In this document: positions 1 through 8,833 of the stretch, in pieces
How positions within the stretch are numbered: position 1 is the stretch's first letter
How the letters are laid out: each line of letters starts with the position of its first letter
Assembly (NCBI GenBank): GCA_049194865.1
Contig: JBLZWL010000116.1
Location: 62,001-126,000 of the forward strand
Source: Myxococcus terminator_A
Lineage (GTDB): Bacteria; Myxococcota; Myxococcia; Myxococcales; Myxococcaceae
DNA: 64,000 nucleotides
Reading direction: 5' to 3'
Made by a program: the position numbers and the translations under genes
Notes under the pieces: generated by a model
Told to the model about the DNA's origin: nothing
Database searches by the model: none
Seen by the model: the letters and a program-made list of their open reading frames with translations, nothing else

Positions 1-188
1 CCGAGGAGGACGCCCCGCTGCACGTCGAGCGGCTGCGCTTCCAGGGGATGTCCTCGGAGGTGTCCTTCGTGGTGGACCAGCGCCCGACGTACGTCGGGGT
101 CGACCCGTTCTTCCTGCGAATCGAACGAGAGCGCGGCGACAACTTCCGCAAGCTGGACGCGCGGCGGGAGGCGTCTGCGTCGCGTTAG
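1..188 (+). CDS. C-terminal end of a probable M1-peptidase-like membrane protein (5' truncated by window)
   Basis: Only the last 61 codons are present, in the frame that ends at the TAG at 186-188. The tail has the pattern 'PTYVGVDPFFLRIERERGDN', which resembles the end of the large bacterial M1 aminopeptidase-type and ABC-permease/M1 fusion proteins, where a 'GxDPY...D.DNxK' segment closes the last domain. No catalytic motif is visible, so the family call rests on this tail only. The gene converges on the MBL-fold gene and the two stop codons overlap (TAG on plus at 186-188, TAA on minus at 185-187), leaving no room for a separate terminator. Confidence 0.5.
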   Translation, partial: EEDAPLHVERLRFQGMSSEVSFVVDQRPTYVGVDPFFLRIERERGDNFRKLDARREASASR

Positions 189-949
189 TCGAGCACGGTC
201 CGCTCGCCCGGGGTGAGCCACTTCACCCGGGCGTCCAGGCCCGCCTCGGCGAACACCTGACGCGCCTGCTCGGGCTTCTGCCGGAAGTGGCTCCAGCCGG
301 AGTAGTGCACGGGGATGATGCGCGGGGCGTTCAGCGCGTTCGCCGCGATGACAGCCTCCTTCGCGTCGAAGGTGTAGCGAAGCGGGCCGGTGAGGGAGAA
401 GCCCACGCTGCCCAGGTGCAGGAAGGCGGTGTGGATGCGGAACCGCCGGGCCACCTCCGCGACGCCGTCGAACCATACGGTGTCCCCGGAGATGTAGACG
501 GGGCCGGGAAGCGCGTCTCCCTCCAGCACGAAGCCCACCACGTGGCCGACGATGGGCAGCGAGCCCGGAGGCCCATGTCGCGCGGGCGTCGCGGTGACAC
601 GCAGGTCTCCGATGCGCGTGGACTCGAAGGGCTTGAGGCCCGTGAGGCTCGGGTGCTGGAGCCTTCGCGCCGCCGCGTGCGTCGTCACCACCTGAGCCGC
701 ATGCGGGAGCAGCGCCCGGCCCGCGTCATCCAGGTTGTCCGCGTGCTGGTCATGGCTGATGAGCACCGCGTCCAGCTTCCCCAGCTTCTCCACGGGCAGC
801 GCGGAGGTGTCCAGGCGGCGCGAGCTGGTGCCCCAGCCGAAGTTGTACTTGCGCCCCGGGGCGTCGAACACCGGGTCCGTGAGGATGCGGAGCGGCCCGA
901 TTTCGAGGAGCAGCGTCGCGGTGCTGATGTGGGTCGCGGCGAAGGGCAT
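185..949 (-). CDS. MBL-fold metallo-hydrolase (UlaG/NAPE-PLD-like)
   Basis: A 254-residue cytoplasmic protein of the metallo-beta-lactamase superfamily, in the branch with UlaG lactonase and NAPE-PLD-like hydrolases. Visible landmarks are an N-terminal strand pair ending TDPVF (about 24-28), the metal loop 'SHDQHADNLDD' (65-75), a later 'ARHGP', the 'SGDT' loop and a C-terminal 'VHYSGWSHF' histidine. Many relatives read SHDHHxDNLD at the metal loop; here the second histidine is Gln68 while His66, His69 and Asp71 remain, so one ligand may be altered. No signal peptide is present. It lies downstream of fadD on the same strand but beyond a strong hairpin. The substrate cannot be read from the sequence. 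Confidence 0.85.
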   Translation of the reverse strand: MPFAATHISTATLLLEIGPLRILTDPVFDAPGRKYNFGWGTSSRRLDTSALPVEKLGKLDAVLISHDQHADNLDDAGRALLPHAAQVVTTHAAARRLQHPSLTGLKPFESTRIGDLRVTATPARHGPPGSLPIVGHVVGFVLEGDALPGPVYISGDTVWFDGVAEVARRFRIHTAFLHLGSVGFSLTGPLRYTFDAKEAVIAANALNAPRIIPVHYSGWSHFRQKPEQARQVFAEAGLDARVKWLTPGERTVLD

Positions 950-984
950 GGCCCATGATGCCTGAAACCCGCCTGCGACGACGA

Positions 985-1010
985 CCGGAGCGGCGAGGAT
1001 GCCGCTCCGG
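985..1010 (-). terminator. Perfect 10-bp hairpin, probable fadD terminator
   Basis: CCGGAGCGGC (985-994) and its exact reverse complement GCCGCTCCGG (1001-1010) are separated by a 6-base loop. It starts 23 bp past the fadD stop on the minus strand and upstream of the MBL-fold gene. There is no U-tract, as is common in GC-rich genomes. Confidence 0.6.
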
Positions 1011-1032
1011 CCGACGTGACGTCACCTGGAAC

Positions 1033-2709
1033 TCAGGCGACCTTCTTCTCGCGCAGCTCGCGCCGCAGAATCTTGCCGACGTTCGTCTTCGGCAGGTCCG
1101 TGCGGAACTCGATGTGCTTGGGGCGCTTGTAGCCGGTGAGCTGCTCACGGCAGAAGTCCATCAACTGGGCCTCCGTGAGCGACGGGTCCTTCTTCACCAC
1201 GAAGAGCTTCACCACCTCGCCGGAGTGCTCGTCGGGGATGCCCACCGCCGCCACTTCCAGCACGCCGGGGTGCATGGCCACCACACCCTCGACCTCGTTC
1301 GGGTACACGTTGAAGCCGGACACCAGAATCATGTCCTTCTTGCGGTCGACGATTTTGGTGTGGCCGCGCTCGTCCATGATGCCGATGTCGCCGGAGCGGA
1401 AGAAGCCGTCGGCGAACATGACCTTCTCCGTCTCGTCCGGACGGTTCCAGTAGCCGGCCATGACCTGCGGCCCGCGGATACAGATTTCGCCCGACTCGCC
1501 CATCGGAACGTCGTTACCGTCCTCGTCGCGGATGGCGATTTCAGTGCCGGGGACCGGCAGGCCGATGGTGCCCGAGTACTCCGTGGCGATGGGCGTGTTG
1601 CTGGTGGCCACCGGAGACGTCTCCGACAGACCGTAGCCCTCGATGAGCGGCACGCGCGTGGCGGCGAACCACTTGTCCGCCACCGCCTTCTGCACCGCCA
1701 TGCCTCCGCCGTTGGAGACCATCAGCTGGGAGAAGTCGAGCTTGCTGAAGTCCGGGTGGTTGACCAGCGCGTTGTAGAGCGTGTTCACCGCCGGGAGGAT
1801 GTGGAACGGCTGCTCCGACAGCGTCTTGATGAACGCCGGGATGTCGCGCGGGTTGGGGATGAGCACGTTCATCGCGCCCATGCGCATGCCCATCAGGCCG
1901 CACACGGTGAGCGCGAAGATGTGGTACATCGGCAGCGCGCAGATGATGTTCGCCTGCTCGATGTTCCGGCCCTTCATCGCGGGCTGGAGCCACGCCTCCA
2001 CCTGCAGCAGGTTGGCGATGACGTTGCGGTGCAGCAGCATCGCGCCCTTCGACACACCCGTCGTGCCACCCGTGTACTGCAGGAACGCGATGTCATCCCG
2101 CGTCGTGGTGGCGGGGGTGAGCGTGCGCGTGCCACCCTCGGCCAGCACCTGCTTGAAGCTGGTCGCCCGCGGAAGCTGGAACGCGGGCACCATCTTCTTG
2201 ACCTTGCGCACCACGAAGTTGACCAGCGTGCCCTTGAAGCCGCCCAACAGGTCGCCCATCGTCGCGACGACGACGTGCCGCACCGGCGTCTTCTCCAGCA
2301 CCGCCTGCAGGGTGACCGCGAAGTTCTCCAGGATGAAGATGGCCTGCGCTCCGCTGTCCTTGAGCTGGTACTCCAGCTCGCGCGGCGTGTAGAGCGGATT
2401 GATGTTCACCACGATGTAGCCGGCGCGCAGGATCGCGGCGATGCACACCGGATACTGCAACACGTTGGGCATCATGATGGCGACGGTGGCGCCCTTCTCC
2501 AGGCCCCGTGACTGGAGCCACGCGCCAACGCGCCGCGACAACGCGTCCAGCTCCCGGTACGTGATGAACTTGCCCATGCACTTGAAGGCGGGCCGGTCCG
2601 CGTACTTCGTGAAGGACTCTTCCAGCAGGTGCGTCAGCGTCGGGTACTGCCGGTCATCGATTTCCGCCGGAACTCCAGGCGGGTAGTGCTTCAACCAGGG
2701 CTTCTCCAT
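1033..2709 (-). CDS. fadD: Long-chain fatty-acid--CoA ligase
   Basis: A 558-residue ANL-superfamily acyl-CoA synthetase that activates fatty acids with ATP and CoA for beta-oxidation or lipid synthesis. Motifs appear in order: the P-loop 'YTGGTTGVSKGA' (about 212-223), 'GYGLSETSP' (A5), 'RSGDIG' (A7), the fatty-acyl signature 'KDMILVSGFNVYPNEVE' and the C-terminal 'PKTNVGKILRREL' whose lysine acts in adenylation. Length matches E. coli FadD (561). The ATG at 2709 is chosen because GGAGG lies 7 bases upstream; an upstream GTG at 2778 would add 23 residues unlike the family. It is monocistronic, with a hairpin after its stop. Confidence 0.93.
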   Translation of the reverse strand: MEKPWLKHYPPGVPAEIDDRQYPTLTHLLEESFTKYADRPAFKCMGKFITYRELDALSRRVGAWLQSRGLEKGATVAIMMPNVLQYPVCIAAILRAGYIVVNINPLYTPRELEYQLKDSGAQAIFILENFAVTLQAVLEKTPVRHVVVATMGDLLGGFKGTLVNFVVRKVKKMVPAFQLPRATSFKQVLAEGGTRTLTPATTTRDDIAFLQYTGGTTGVSKGAMLLHRNVIANLLQVEAWLQPAMKGRNIEQANIICALPMYHIFALTVCGLMGMRMGAMNVLIPNPRDIPAFIKTLSEQPFHILPAVNTLYNALVNHPDFSKLDFSQLMVSNGGGMAVQKAVADKWFAATRVPLIEGYGLSETSPVATSNTPIATEYSGTIGLPVPGTEIAIRDEDGNDVPMGESGEICIRGPQVMAGYWNRPDETEKVMFADGFFRSGDIGIMDERGHTKIVDRKKDMILVSGFNVYPNEVEGVVAMHPGVLEVAAVGIPDEHSGEVVKLFVVKKDPSLTEAQLMDFCREQLTGYKRPKHIEFRTDLPKTNVGKILRRELREKKVA

Positions 2710-2854
2710 CGGGCTCGCCTCCAAGGCGCGTGTCGTTGATGGGTTGGGGGACGCGGATGGTATCCCGATTGCGCACAAGTCCGACCCCTCGCGCGAAGGA
2801 TGTTCGTTGTCTGCCTTTGCCGCGCTGCGGCATGGACGTGCGCGACGAGCGTCG

Positions 2855-3499
2855 TCAGGTGCCGAAGGCGCGCGTGACTTCTGCCTGGACGATGCGGTCC
2901 ACGCGGTAGTGCCTGCGCTCGCCGCTGCTCACGTCGAGTGCGTCCAGGCGAGTCTCGTGCCGGTCCATCACCACCGAGACGATTCGCACCTCTCGCGTGG
3001 TTTCCAGGAAGTTGCCGTCGACGTAGGTGATGCGCAGGGGCTGCTGCTCGAACCAGGCGCGCTCAATCGCCGCTCGGACGGACGCCTTGCTCGGCAGCGA
3101 CGGCACCCCGAGGAAGGACAGCTCCTTGAGCCTGTCGAGCAGCTCGCGCTGCGCGGACGTGGAGAGGGCCGCCCGCACCTTGTCCAGCGCCGACTCCAGC
3201 GTCCCAGTGAAGGGCAACAGCCGCATGTCGATGGCGAAGCGCCCCAGCGCCACCAGCAGCGCCGCCTCCCGCGCCGTGAAGTTCACCGGCGGTAGGCTGT
3301 AGCTGCGGTCCAACGCGTACCCGCCGCCCCGCCCGCGCTCCGCGGCCACTGGCAATGACGCGGCGCGCAATGTATCGAGGTCCCGGTAGATGGTGCGCAC
3401 GGTGACGCCGAAGCGCTCCGCCAGGGTCTCCGCCGTCACGCCGGTGCGGCGGCCTCGGAGGTACTCAGCGAGGGCGAAGAGTCGCTCGGTGCGTTGCAT
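2855..3499 (-). CDS. WYL-domain HTH transcriptional regulator (YafY type)
   Basis: A 214-residue regulator. The N-terminal HTH_11 winged helix starts 'MQRTERLFALAEYLRGRR' and continues 'AETLAERFGVTVRTIYRDL'. A central wing follows, then a C-terminal WYL domain with the degenerate core 'PLRITYVDG'. WYL domains bind nucleic-acid or nucleotide-like ligands, and YafY-type proteins usually act as dedicated repressors or activators. The ATG at 3499 matches the family start. An upstream extension would read through the operator-like repeats at 3512-3528. The gene is divergent from the family-B DNA polymerase, so that polymerase and the regulator itself are its likeliest targets (inference). Confidence 0.88.
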   Translation of the reverse strand: MQRTERLFALAEYLRGRRTGVTAETLAERFGVTVRTIYRDLDTLRAASLPVAAERGRGGGYALDRSYSLPPVNFTAREAALLVALGRFAIDMRLLPFTGTLESALDKVRAALSTSAQRELLDRLKELSFLGVPSLPSKASVRAAIERAWFEQQPLRITYVDGNFLETTREVRIVSVVMDRHETRLDALDVSSGERRHYRVDRIVQAEVTRAFGT

Positions 3500-3511
3500 G
3501 GGGGGTGTTAA

Positions 3512-3528
3512 CTGACATACCGCTGACA
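3512..3528. promoter_or_regulatory. Direct repeat CTGACA x2 at 11-bp period, candidate WYL operator
   Basis: CTGACA occurs at 3512-3517 and again at 3523-3528, i.e. one helical turn apart, in the short space between the divergent WYL regulator and polymerase genes. Read from the regulator's strand it is TGTCAG repeated 11 bp apart, 11 bp before its start codon. Tandem half-sites on one DNA face are plausible for a dimeric HTH regulator. No direct evidence of binding. Confidence 0.45.
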
Positions 3529-3552
3529 CCCGTGAGCGGCAAGCTGTGGGGC

Positions 3553-6042
3553 ATGATGAGCGGCATGGTGGAGGACGAGTGGCTGTGGGGCTGGGACGCG
3601 ACACCGGGCATCGTCTCGGTGTGGGCGGAGCCCGACGGCCGCGCCTTCGTCTGGCGGCGGATTCCTGGGACGGGGGAGCTGGTGCGCGAGGACGTGCGCT
3701 TCCGGCCCTGGCTGGTGCTCTCCCATCTGGAAGACCTGGACCACCTGGGCGCGCGGCTCCGGCCGGAGCGCGAGGGCTATGCGCCGGGCCGGGTGACGTT
3801 CCAGGAACTGTCGGGGCCGGGGGCGCTGCGCTTCCTCGTTCGCGGGGAGGATGGGCGGGCGCTGGCGGCGGACGTGCTGCAAGGCGCGTCGCGGCGGCTG
3901 GGGCGTGCGTACTCCAACCTGCGGGACCTGGGCTCGGGCACGGTGCTGTCGCTTCCGCCCGAGGAGCAGTACCTCACGGCCTCGGGGCGGACGTACTTCC
4001 GGGGGCTGGGCTTCGACGAGCTGCACCGGCTCCAGTTCGACCTGGAGACCACGGGGTTGGACCCGAGCAGGGACCGCATCTTCCTCATCGCGCTGCGCGG
4101 GCCGAAGGGCGAGACGGAGGTGCTGGAGGCCCACGGCCCGGGTGAGGCCGCGGAGGCGGACCTGCTGCGCCGCCTCGTCGAGCGGGTGCGGGTGCTGGAC
4201 CCGGACGTCATCGAGAACCACAACCTGCACGGCTTCGACCTGCCCTTCGTCGCGCGGCGCGCGAAGCTGCTCAACGTGCCCGTGTCGCTGGGGCGCGCGG
4301 GAGGCCCTGGGCTGCGTCACCGGCCCTCGGCGCGAGGCTCGGCGCTGGGGCGAGGCGCTGAGCGCAACGCGGACTCGATGCGGCGCGCGCGCTACACGGT
4401 GCCCGGGCGCGAGTTCATCGACACGATGGACGCGGTGCTGCGGCACGACTTCTCCGCGCGCGACTTGCCGGGCCACGGGCTCAAGGCCGTCGCGCGGCAC
4501 TTCGGCATCGCAGGCCCGGCGCGCGAGTACATCCCTGGCGCGCGGGTGCACGAGGTCTTCCAGACGGACCCGGAGCGCGTGCGGCGCTATGCGCGCGACG
4601 ACGTGGGCGAAGCGGAGGGCCTGGCGCGGCTGTTGGGGGGCGCGGCCTTCGCGCTCGCGCGCATGGCGCCCCGCCGCTATGAGCGACTGGCGGACGCGGG
4701 CGCGGCCACCGGTGTGTTGGACCCATTGCTGGTCCGGGCGTACCTGCGCACGGGGGCGGCGCTCCCCGCGCACGAGGAGGGAGATGGCACGTCGCACAGC
4801 GGCGCGGCGCTCCACCTGTTCGCCACCGGAGTGGCCCGGCGCGTGGTGAAGGCCGACGTGGCCAGCCTCTATCCGTCGCTGATGCGCGAGTACCGCATCG
4901 GCCCGAAGCGGGACAGGCTGGGCGCGCTGCTGGCGATGGTGGACCGGCTGGTGGACCAGCGGCTCGCGGCGAAGCAGCGGGCGCGCGCTGCGGCGCCGGG
5001 CTCGTCCGAGCGACACGAGAACGAGGCGCTCTCCGCGGCGATGAAGCTCGTCGTGAACTCGGCCTATGGCTACCTGGGCGCCTCCGGGCTGACGCGCTTC
5101 TCGGACGTGCACGCGGCCAACGAGGTGACGAGGCGCGGGCGTGCGGTGCTGGCGCTGTTGTGTCGCGAGCTGGACCGCCGGGGTGTCACGTTGCTGGAGG
5201 CGGACACGGACGGCGTGTACTTCGCGGTGCCGGAGGACTGGCGCGAGGAGGATGAGCGCCGCGTGGTGTCGGAGGTCGCCGCGCTGCTGCCCCAGCGAGT
5301 CCAGCTCGAGTTCGACGGGCGCTACGCGGCCATGCTCTCGCACGAACCGAAGAACTACGCGCTCCAGTCCTTCGACGGGAAGTTGCATCTCCGGGGCGTA
5401 GCCTTCCGCTCCAGCCGCGCCGAGCCCTTCGGTGAGGCCTTCCTGCGCCGCGCGCTGCGGTGCCTGCTGGCCGGGGACGTGGCGGGAGTGCGGGAGGCGT
5501 ACGTCTCCACGGTGATGGCGCTGCGCCGGCGTCAGGTGCCGACGATGGAGCTGACCGCGCACGTGCGGCTGACGAAGGACTCCGCGCAGTACGGCGCGTT
5601 ACGCGAGCGTCGGCGCGAGTTGCCCTACGAGGCCATGCTCGCGGCTGGCAGGAAGACCTGGGCCTCTGGTGAGTACATCCGCGTCTACCGCGCGGTGGGG
5701 GGGCGGGCGGGGCTGTTGCCGGAGCCGGAGCCGGATGACATCGGCGGAGGGCCCGCGGACGCGGTGGAGGCGCCGCGTGACTACGACGTCGAATACTACG
5801 TGCGGCTCTTGAAGGAGACGTTCGCCGCGAGGCTGGAGCGGGGGCTGACGCCGCTCGACTTCTCCACGGTCTTCGACGACCCGGGCCAGCCGTCGCTCTT
5901 CACGCCGTCGCTCGCGGAATCGAAGCCCATCCTCACCGTGGTGGCGGAGCCGCCGGAGGACGAGGCGCCGGGGGACGAGGCGCCGGAGGCGGCGCGGGCG
6001 GACGAGTCACTTGAAGGTCCCCTGGGCCTGGGTGACGCCTGA
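3553..6042 (+). CDS. Family-B DNA polymerase with 3'-5' exonuclease
   Basis: A 829-residue (from 3553) B-family DNA polymerase. Exonuclease motifs are intact: ExoI 'FDLETTGLD', ExoII 'NHNLHGFDLPF', ExoIII 'YARDD'. Polymerase motifs are intact: motif A 'DVASLYPS' (Asp codon at 4855), motif B 'MKLVVNSAYGYLG' (Lys codon at 5044) and motif C 'EADTDGVYF' (Asp codons at 5203 and 5209). Motifs A and B are only 63 residues apart, so fingers and palm are compact. The acidic, Pro/Glu-rich tail has no recognised fold. An in-frame ATG at 3505 would begin 5 bp from the divergent gene and overlap the repeats, so 3553 (or 3565) is preferred. Pol II or archaeal-like repair or bypass synthesis is the likely role (inference). 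Confidence 0.88.
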   Translation: MMSGMVEDEWLWGWDATPGIVSVWAEPDGRAFVWRRIPGTGELVREDVRFRPWLVLSHLEDLDHLGARLRPEREGYAPGRVTFQELSGPGALRFLVRGEDGRALAADVLQGASRRLGRAYSNLRDLGSGTVLSLPPEEQYLTASGRTYFRGLGFDELHRLQFDLETTGLDPSRDRIFLIALRGPKGETEVLEAHGPGEAAEADLLRRLVERVRVLDPDVIENHNLHGFDLPFVARRAKLLNVPVSLGRAGGPGLRHRPSARGSALGRGAERNADSMRRARYTVPGREFIDTMDAVLRHDFSARDLPGHGLKAVARHFGIAGPAREYIPGARVHEVFQTDPERVRRYARDDVGEAEGLARLLGGAAFALARMAPRRYERLADAGAATGVLDPLLVRAYLRTGAALPAHEEGDGTSHSGAALHLFATGVARRVVKADVASLYPSLMREYRIGPKRDRLGALLAMVDRLVDQRLAAKQRARAAAPGSSERHENEALSAAMKLVVNSAYGYLGASGLTRFSDVHAANEVTRRGRAVLALLCRELDRRGVTLLEADTDGVYFAVPEDWREEDERRVVSEVAALLPQRVQLEFDGRYAAMLSHEPKNYALQSFDGKLHLRGVAFRSSRAEPFGEAFLRRALRCLLAGDVAGVREAYVSTVMALRRRQVPTMELTAHVRLTKDSAQYGALRERRRELPYEAMLAAGRKTWASGEYIRVYRAVGGRAGLLPEPEPDDIGGGPADAVEAPRDYDVEYYVRLLKETFAARLERGLTPLDFSTVFDDPGQPSLFTPSLAESKPILTVVAEPPEDEAPGDEAPEAARADESLEGPLGLGDA

Positions 6043-6171
6043 CGTTCGAGTGTGCCGCGCTGTTCAGAAGCCGGCCTCTCGATGCGCGGGGGCGTTGAAT
6101 CCGTGAGGGCCGTGCTGCACAGCTGACGCGTCCGGAGGGCCAGGTCCACGTGGCTCCGGTGGGGGAATGGG

Positions 6172-6828
6172 ATGCGGCCCGCATCGATGGTCGACGCACC
6201 AGCTCGCGGCATGTCGCTGATGCTCCTGACGGCGGGAGACCTGGCCGGTACCCTTGTCTTCGCGGTCGAGGGCGCGCTGACGGCGGCGCGGGCGGGGCTC
6301 GACGTCTTCGGTGTGCTGGTGCTCGCGTTCGCCACCGCGCTGGGAGGCGGGCTCGTGCGTGACGTGCTCCTCGGCGCGGTGCCACCGCTGGCGATTCGCG
6401 ATTGGCGCTATGCGACGACCGCGTTCGGCGGCGGCGTGCTGGTGGTGCTGGTGAGCGGCCCCATGGGGCACGTCCCTCCCACGCTGTTGCTGGCGCTGGA
6501 CGCGGCGGGGCTCGCCCTCTTCACGGTGACGGGCGCGAGCAAGGCGCTCTCCTTGGGCGCGCCCGCGCTGACGGCCTTGTTGCTGGGCGCGATGACGGGA
6601 GTCGGGGGAGGAACGATTCGAGACCTGCTGTTGGCGCGAGTCCCGCTGGTGCTGCGCGCGGATGTGTACGCGGTGGCGGCGCTCGTGGGGGCGGGTGTGC
6701 TGCTCGTGGCCAGGCGGGTGGGCGCGCCCGCCGTGCTCGCGGCGAGCCTGGGGGCCATGGCCTGCTTTGGCTTGCGGATGCTGGCGGTCCTCCAGCACTG
6801 GCGGCTGCCCTCCGTGCCGGGCCCCTGA
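6172..6828 (+). CDS. TRIC-type cation channel family protein (UPF0126/YicG-like)
   Basis: A 218-residue polytopic membrane protein with about seven hydrophobic segments and two homologous halves. Each half carries the glycine-rich signature 'GGGxxRD': 'ALGGGLVRDVLLG' near residue 62 and 'GVGGGTIRDLLL' near residue 145. These define the prokaryotic TRIC/UPF0126 family, some members of which form trimeric monovalent-cation channels in the inner membrane. A GGGGGA lies just before the ATG at 6172; later in-frame ATGs at 6187 and 6211 are possible. It is transcribed alone, followed by a fragment of an unrelated gene. Confidence 0.9.
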   Translation: MRPASMVDAPARGMSLMLLTAGDLAGTLVFAVEGALTAARAGLDVFGVLVLAFATALGGGLVRDVLLGAVPPLAIRDWRYATTAFGGGVLVVLVSGPMGHVPPTLLLALDAAGLALFTVTGASKALSLGAPALTALLLGAMTGVGGGTIRDLLLARVPLVLRADVYAVAALVGAGVLLVARRVGAPAVLAASLGAMACFGLRMLAVLQHWRLPSVPGP

Positions 6829-6837
6829 GAGGGGTGC

Positions 6838-6986
6838 GGCATCAGGAGTGCCTCGTCGCCCGCTACACCCACGACGTGGAGAAGACGGCCGAAGGGTGGC
6901 GCGTCCAGAGGGCCCTCCTGGACCGCGTCCACTACCGGGGCAACCCGCTGGGCCTGGAGATGGTGAAGGGGAAGCGGCTGACGTAG
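6838..6986 (+). pseudogene. Remnant: C-terminal piece of a SnoaL/NTF2-like protein
   Basis: One frame ending at the TAG at 6984-6986 reads 'ARYTHDVEKTAEGWRVQRAL' and then '...GNPLGLEMVKGKRLT'. This looks like the last strands of a SnoaL-like/NTF2-fold protein, where a 'RYxHDxxRTxEGWRI' strand and a closing 'GNP' segment are usual. No start codon, RBS or first half is present: the preceding bases belong to the channel gene, whose stop is at 6828. I read it as a decayed or recombination-truncated gene tail. The family assignment is a pattern match. Confidence 0.45.
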
Positions 6987-6990
6987 GTCG

Positions 6991-8829
6991 CTACGTCCCG
7001 GACTGCTTCGGCTCGCAGATGTGGCAGAGCCGAAATGGTCGCTGAGCATCCCATCGCGCGGGGTAGTCCTCGCAGCGCTTCTCCGCCTTGGCGTCCAGCG
7101 CCCGCGCGACGTCCAGCAGCGTGCCGCCATTGGTTGCCTTCGTGTCGGCCAGTTCCTGGAAGTCGCGCTCCGTCGCGTACCAGAACACGCACAGGCCAGG
7201 GCCCTGCTTCACCAGGCCGTGGAGGTACTGCTCCCAGCCGAACCTCAGCGCGTCCTCGCCCGTCGTCGTGCGCAGCCCCGCGTTCATGAAGTTCATCAGC
7301 GGCCAGTTCGCGGACACGAGCCCACCGAAGTCGGCGTGCTCTCGCGTGAGCGTCGCTTGGATTCGGCTCCAGCCCTCGCGGTCCGCCAGCGGCATGAGCG
7401 CGCGCCAGGGTGCCTTGCCGGACCTGCGCTCCTGGAAGCTCTCCTCATAGGGCGCGATGGCCTTGTGCAGGTTGAACACGCCGACGCCGACCAGGACCGC
7501 CAGCGGCACGAGGCCCGCGTGAGCCGGGCTCCCCTGGCGTCGTGCCCACCGCGAGAGCGCCTGGGCCAGCAACACGGAGACCAGGACCAGCGTCGCGCAC
7601 AGCACCAGCACAGCACCGTGCAGGTGGTACTTGATGAGGTAGTACTCCCGACTCGTCACGAACCCGAGGCAGAGGAGTTGCACCAGGCCGCTCACGGCGC
7701 CGAAGAGGCCCGCATACCGCGCCAGGCGTGTTCCGGTGTCGCCCAGGCCCAGCCCCATGAGCCTCGCCGCGAGCGGGAGCAGCAGCAGTCCCAAGGCCAG
7801 CACCCACTGTCCCCGCAGCATCGCGTGGAAGCGGGGGGCGACGATGCCTCCCGTCACCGGAATCAGCGGGAGCAGCTTCCAATAGGCGAAGAGGGCCGCG
7901 AGCCCCAATCCGACGGCCAGGACGCGCAGCGCAATCCGGGCGCGCCGTGCATGGAGCACGCCCGTGGACTCGACGCCCGCCAGCACCGCACTGACGAGGA
8001 GCACGTCGCCCAGGTTGAGCCCGTAGGTGTAGCGGTGGAGGACGACGGCGAACAGCAGGGCTCCGATGCGCGCAAGCCGCGAGGTGAAGAACCCGAAGAG
8101 CACCCACCCCAGCAGCGTGGGCACCAGACCGAACAGATGGGCGTAGAAGCCCTCGGCCTGATGGTAGTGGAGCACAGGGAAGAGGATGGACGTCGCCGCC
8201 AGCAGTCCCGCGAGAAACAGCCACGGCGCCGCGCGCGTGCCCGGCACTCCCGCTTCCTCCTGACGGTGGGTCATCGCCAGGAGCGCCGCGAGCATGCAGA
8301 GCGTCAGCAGGAAGGGGATGGCGTAGAACCCCGCCCGGAACGACTCGAAGGCGTTGAAGCCGAGGAAGACCTCCAGCCAGTGCGTGAAGGCGTAGAACGA
8401 CACGAACCGCTGGTAGGCGTCCGGAGCGCTCTCGACGAACGCGCGCCGGAGCGCGACGTGATTGCCCGCGTCTCCACCACCCATGGACATGAAGCCGTCG
8501 AAGGCGGGGGTGTGGAGCATTTGGAAGGTCGCCACCATGAGGACCCCCAGCACCAACAGCGCAGGGAGGACTTGCCACCCGCGCCTCACCCGGAGCCCTC
8601 TCTCCAGCGAGGCAAGGACCACGCCACCCGCGAGCAGGGTGATCGCCAGCCCCAGGGATGCGGTGATGCCCAGGCCCAGCGCCGCGCGGAGGACACCGGA
8701 CATCAGCAGCGCCATCGCGGGCACCAGCGTCAGCACCAGCCACGTAGCCGGGCCGGGGGACTCGGAGGGCGCGCCGGGGGTGTCGAGGCTGCTCAGCGCC
8801 CGGGTGAGCCGCTCGCGAAACGTCGCCAT
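6991..8829 (-). CDS. Polytopic membrane protein, probable GT-C-type glycosyltransferase
   Basis: A 612-residue integral membrane protein with about 10-12 hydrophobic helices from residue 30 to about 465 and a soluble C-terminal region of about 140 residues. A loop after the first helices reads 'GGGDAGNHVALRR'. An acidic residue in the first periplasmic loop is typical of GT-C enzymes that use polyprenyl-phosphate sugars. The start is 4 bp after the stop of the DUF2304-GT2 gene, so the two are translated from one mRNA. That gene makes a dolichyl-phosphate-mannose-synthase-like enzyme, so this protein is a reasonable acceptor transferase (inference). No family signature is decisive; a flippase or other lipid-linked sugar enzyme is possible. 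Confidence 0.6.
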   Translation of the reverse strand: MATFRERLTRALSSLDTPGAPSESPGPATWLVLTLVPAMALLMSGVLRAALGLGITASLGLAITLLAGGVVLASLERGLRVRRGWQVLPALLVLGVLMVATFQMLHTPAFDGFMSMGGGDAGNHVALRRAFVESAPDAYQRFVSFYAFTHWLEVFLGFNAFESFRAGFYAIPFLLTLCMLAALLAMTHRQEEAGVPGTRAAPWLFLAGLLAATSILFPVLHYHQAEGFYAHLFGLVPTLLGWVLFGFFTSRLARIGALLFAVVLHRYTYGLNLGDVLLVSAVLAGVESTGVLHARRARIALRVLAVGLGLAALFAYWKLLPLIPVTGGIVAPRFHAMLRGQWVLALGLLLLPLAARLMGLGLGDTGTRLARYAGLFGAVSGLVQLLCLGFVTSREYYLIKYHLHGAVLVLCATLVLVSVLLAQALSRWARRQGSPAHAGLVPLAVLVGVGVFNLHKAIAPYEESFQERRSGKAPWRALMPLADREGWSRIQATLTREHADFGGLVSANWPLMNFMNAGLRTTTGEDALRFGWEQYLHGLVKQGPGLCVFWYATERDFQELADTKATNGGTLLDVARALDAKAEKRCEDYPARWDAQRPFRLCHICEPKQSGT

Positions 8830-8833
8830 CCGC

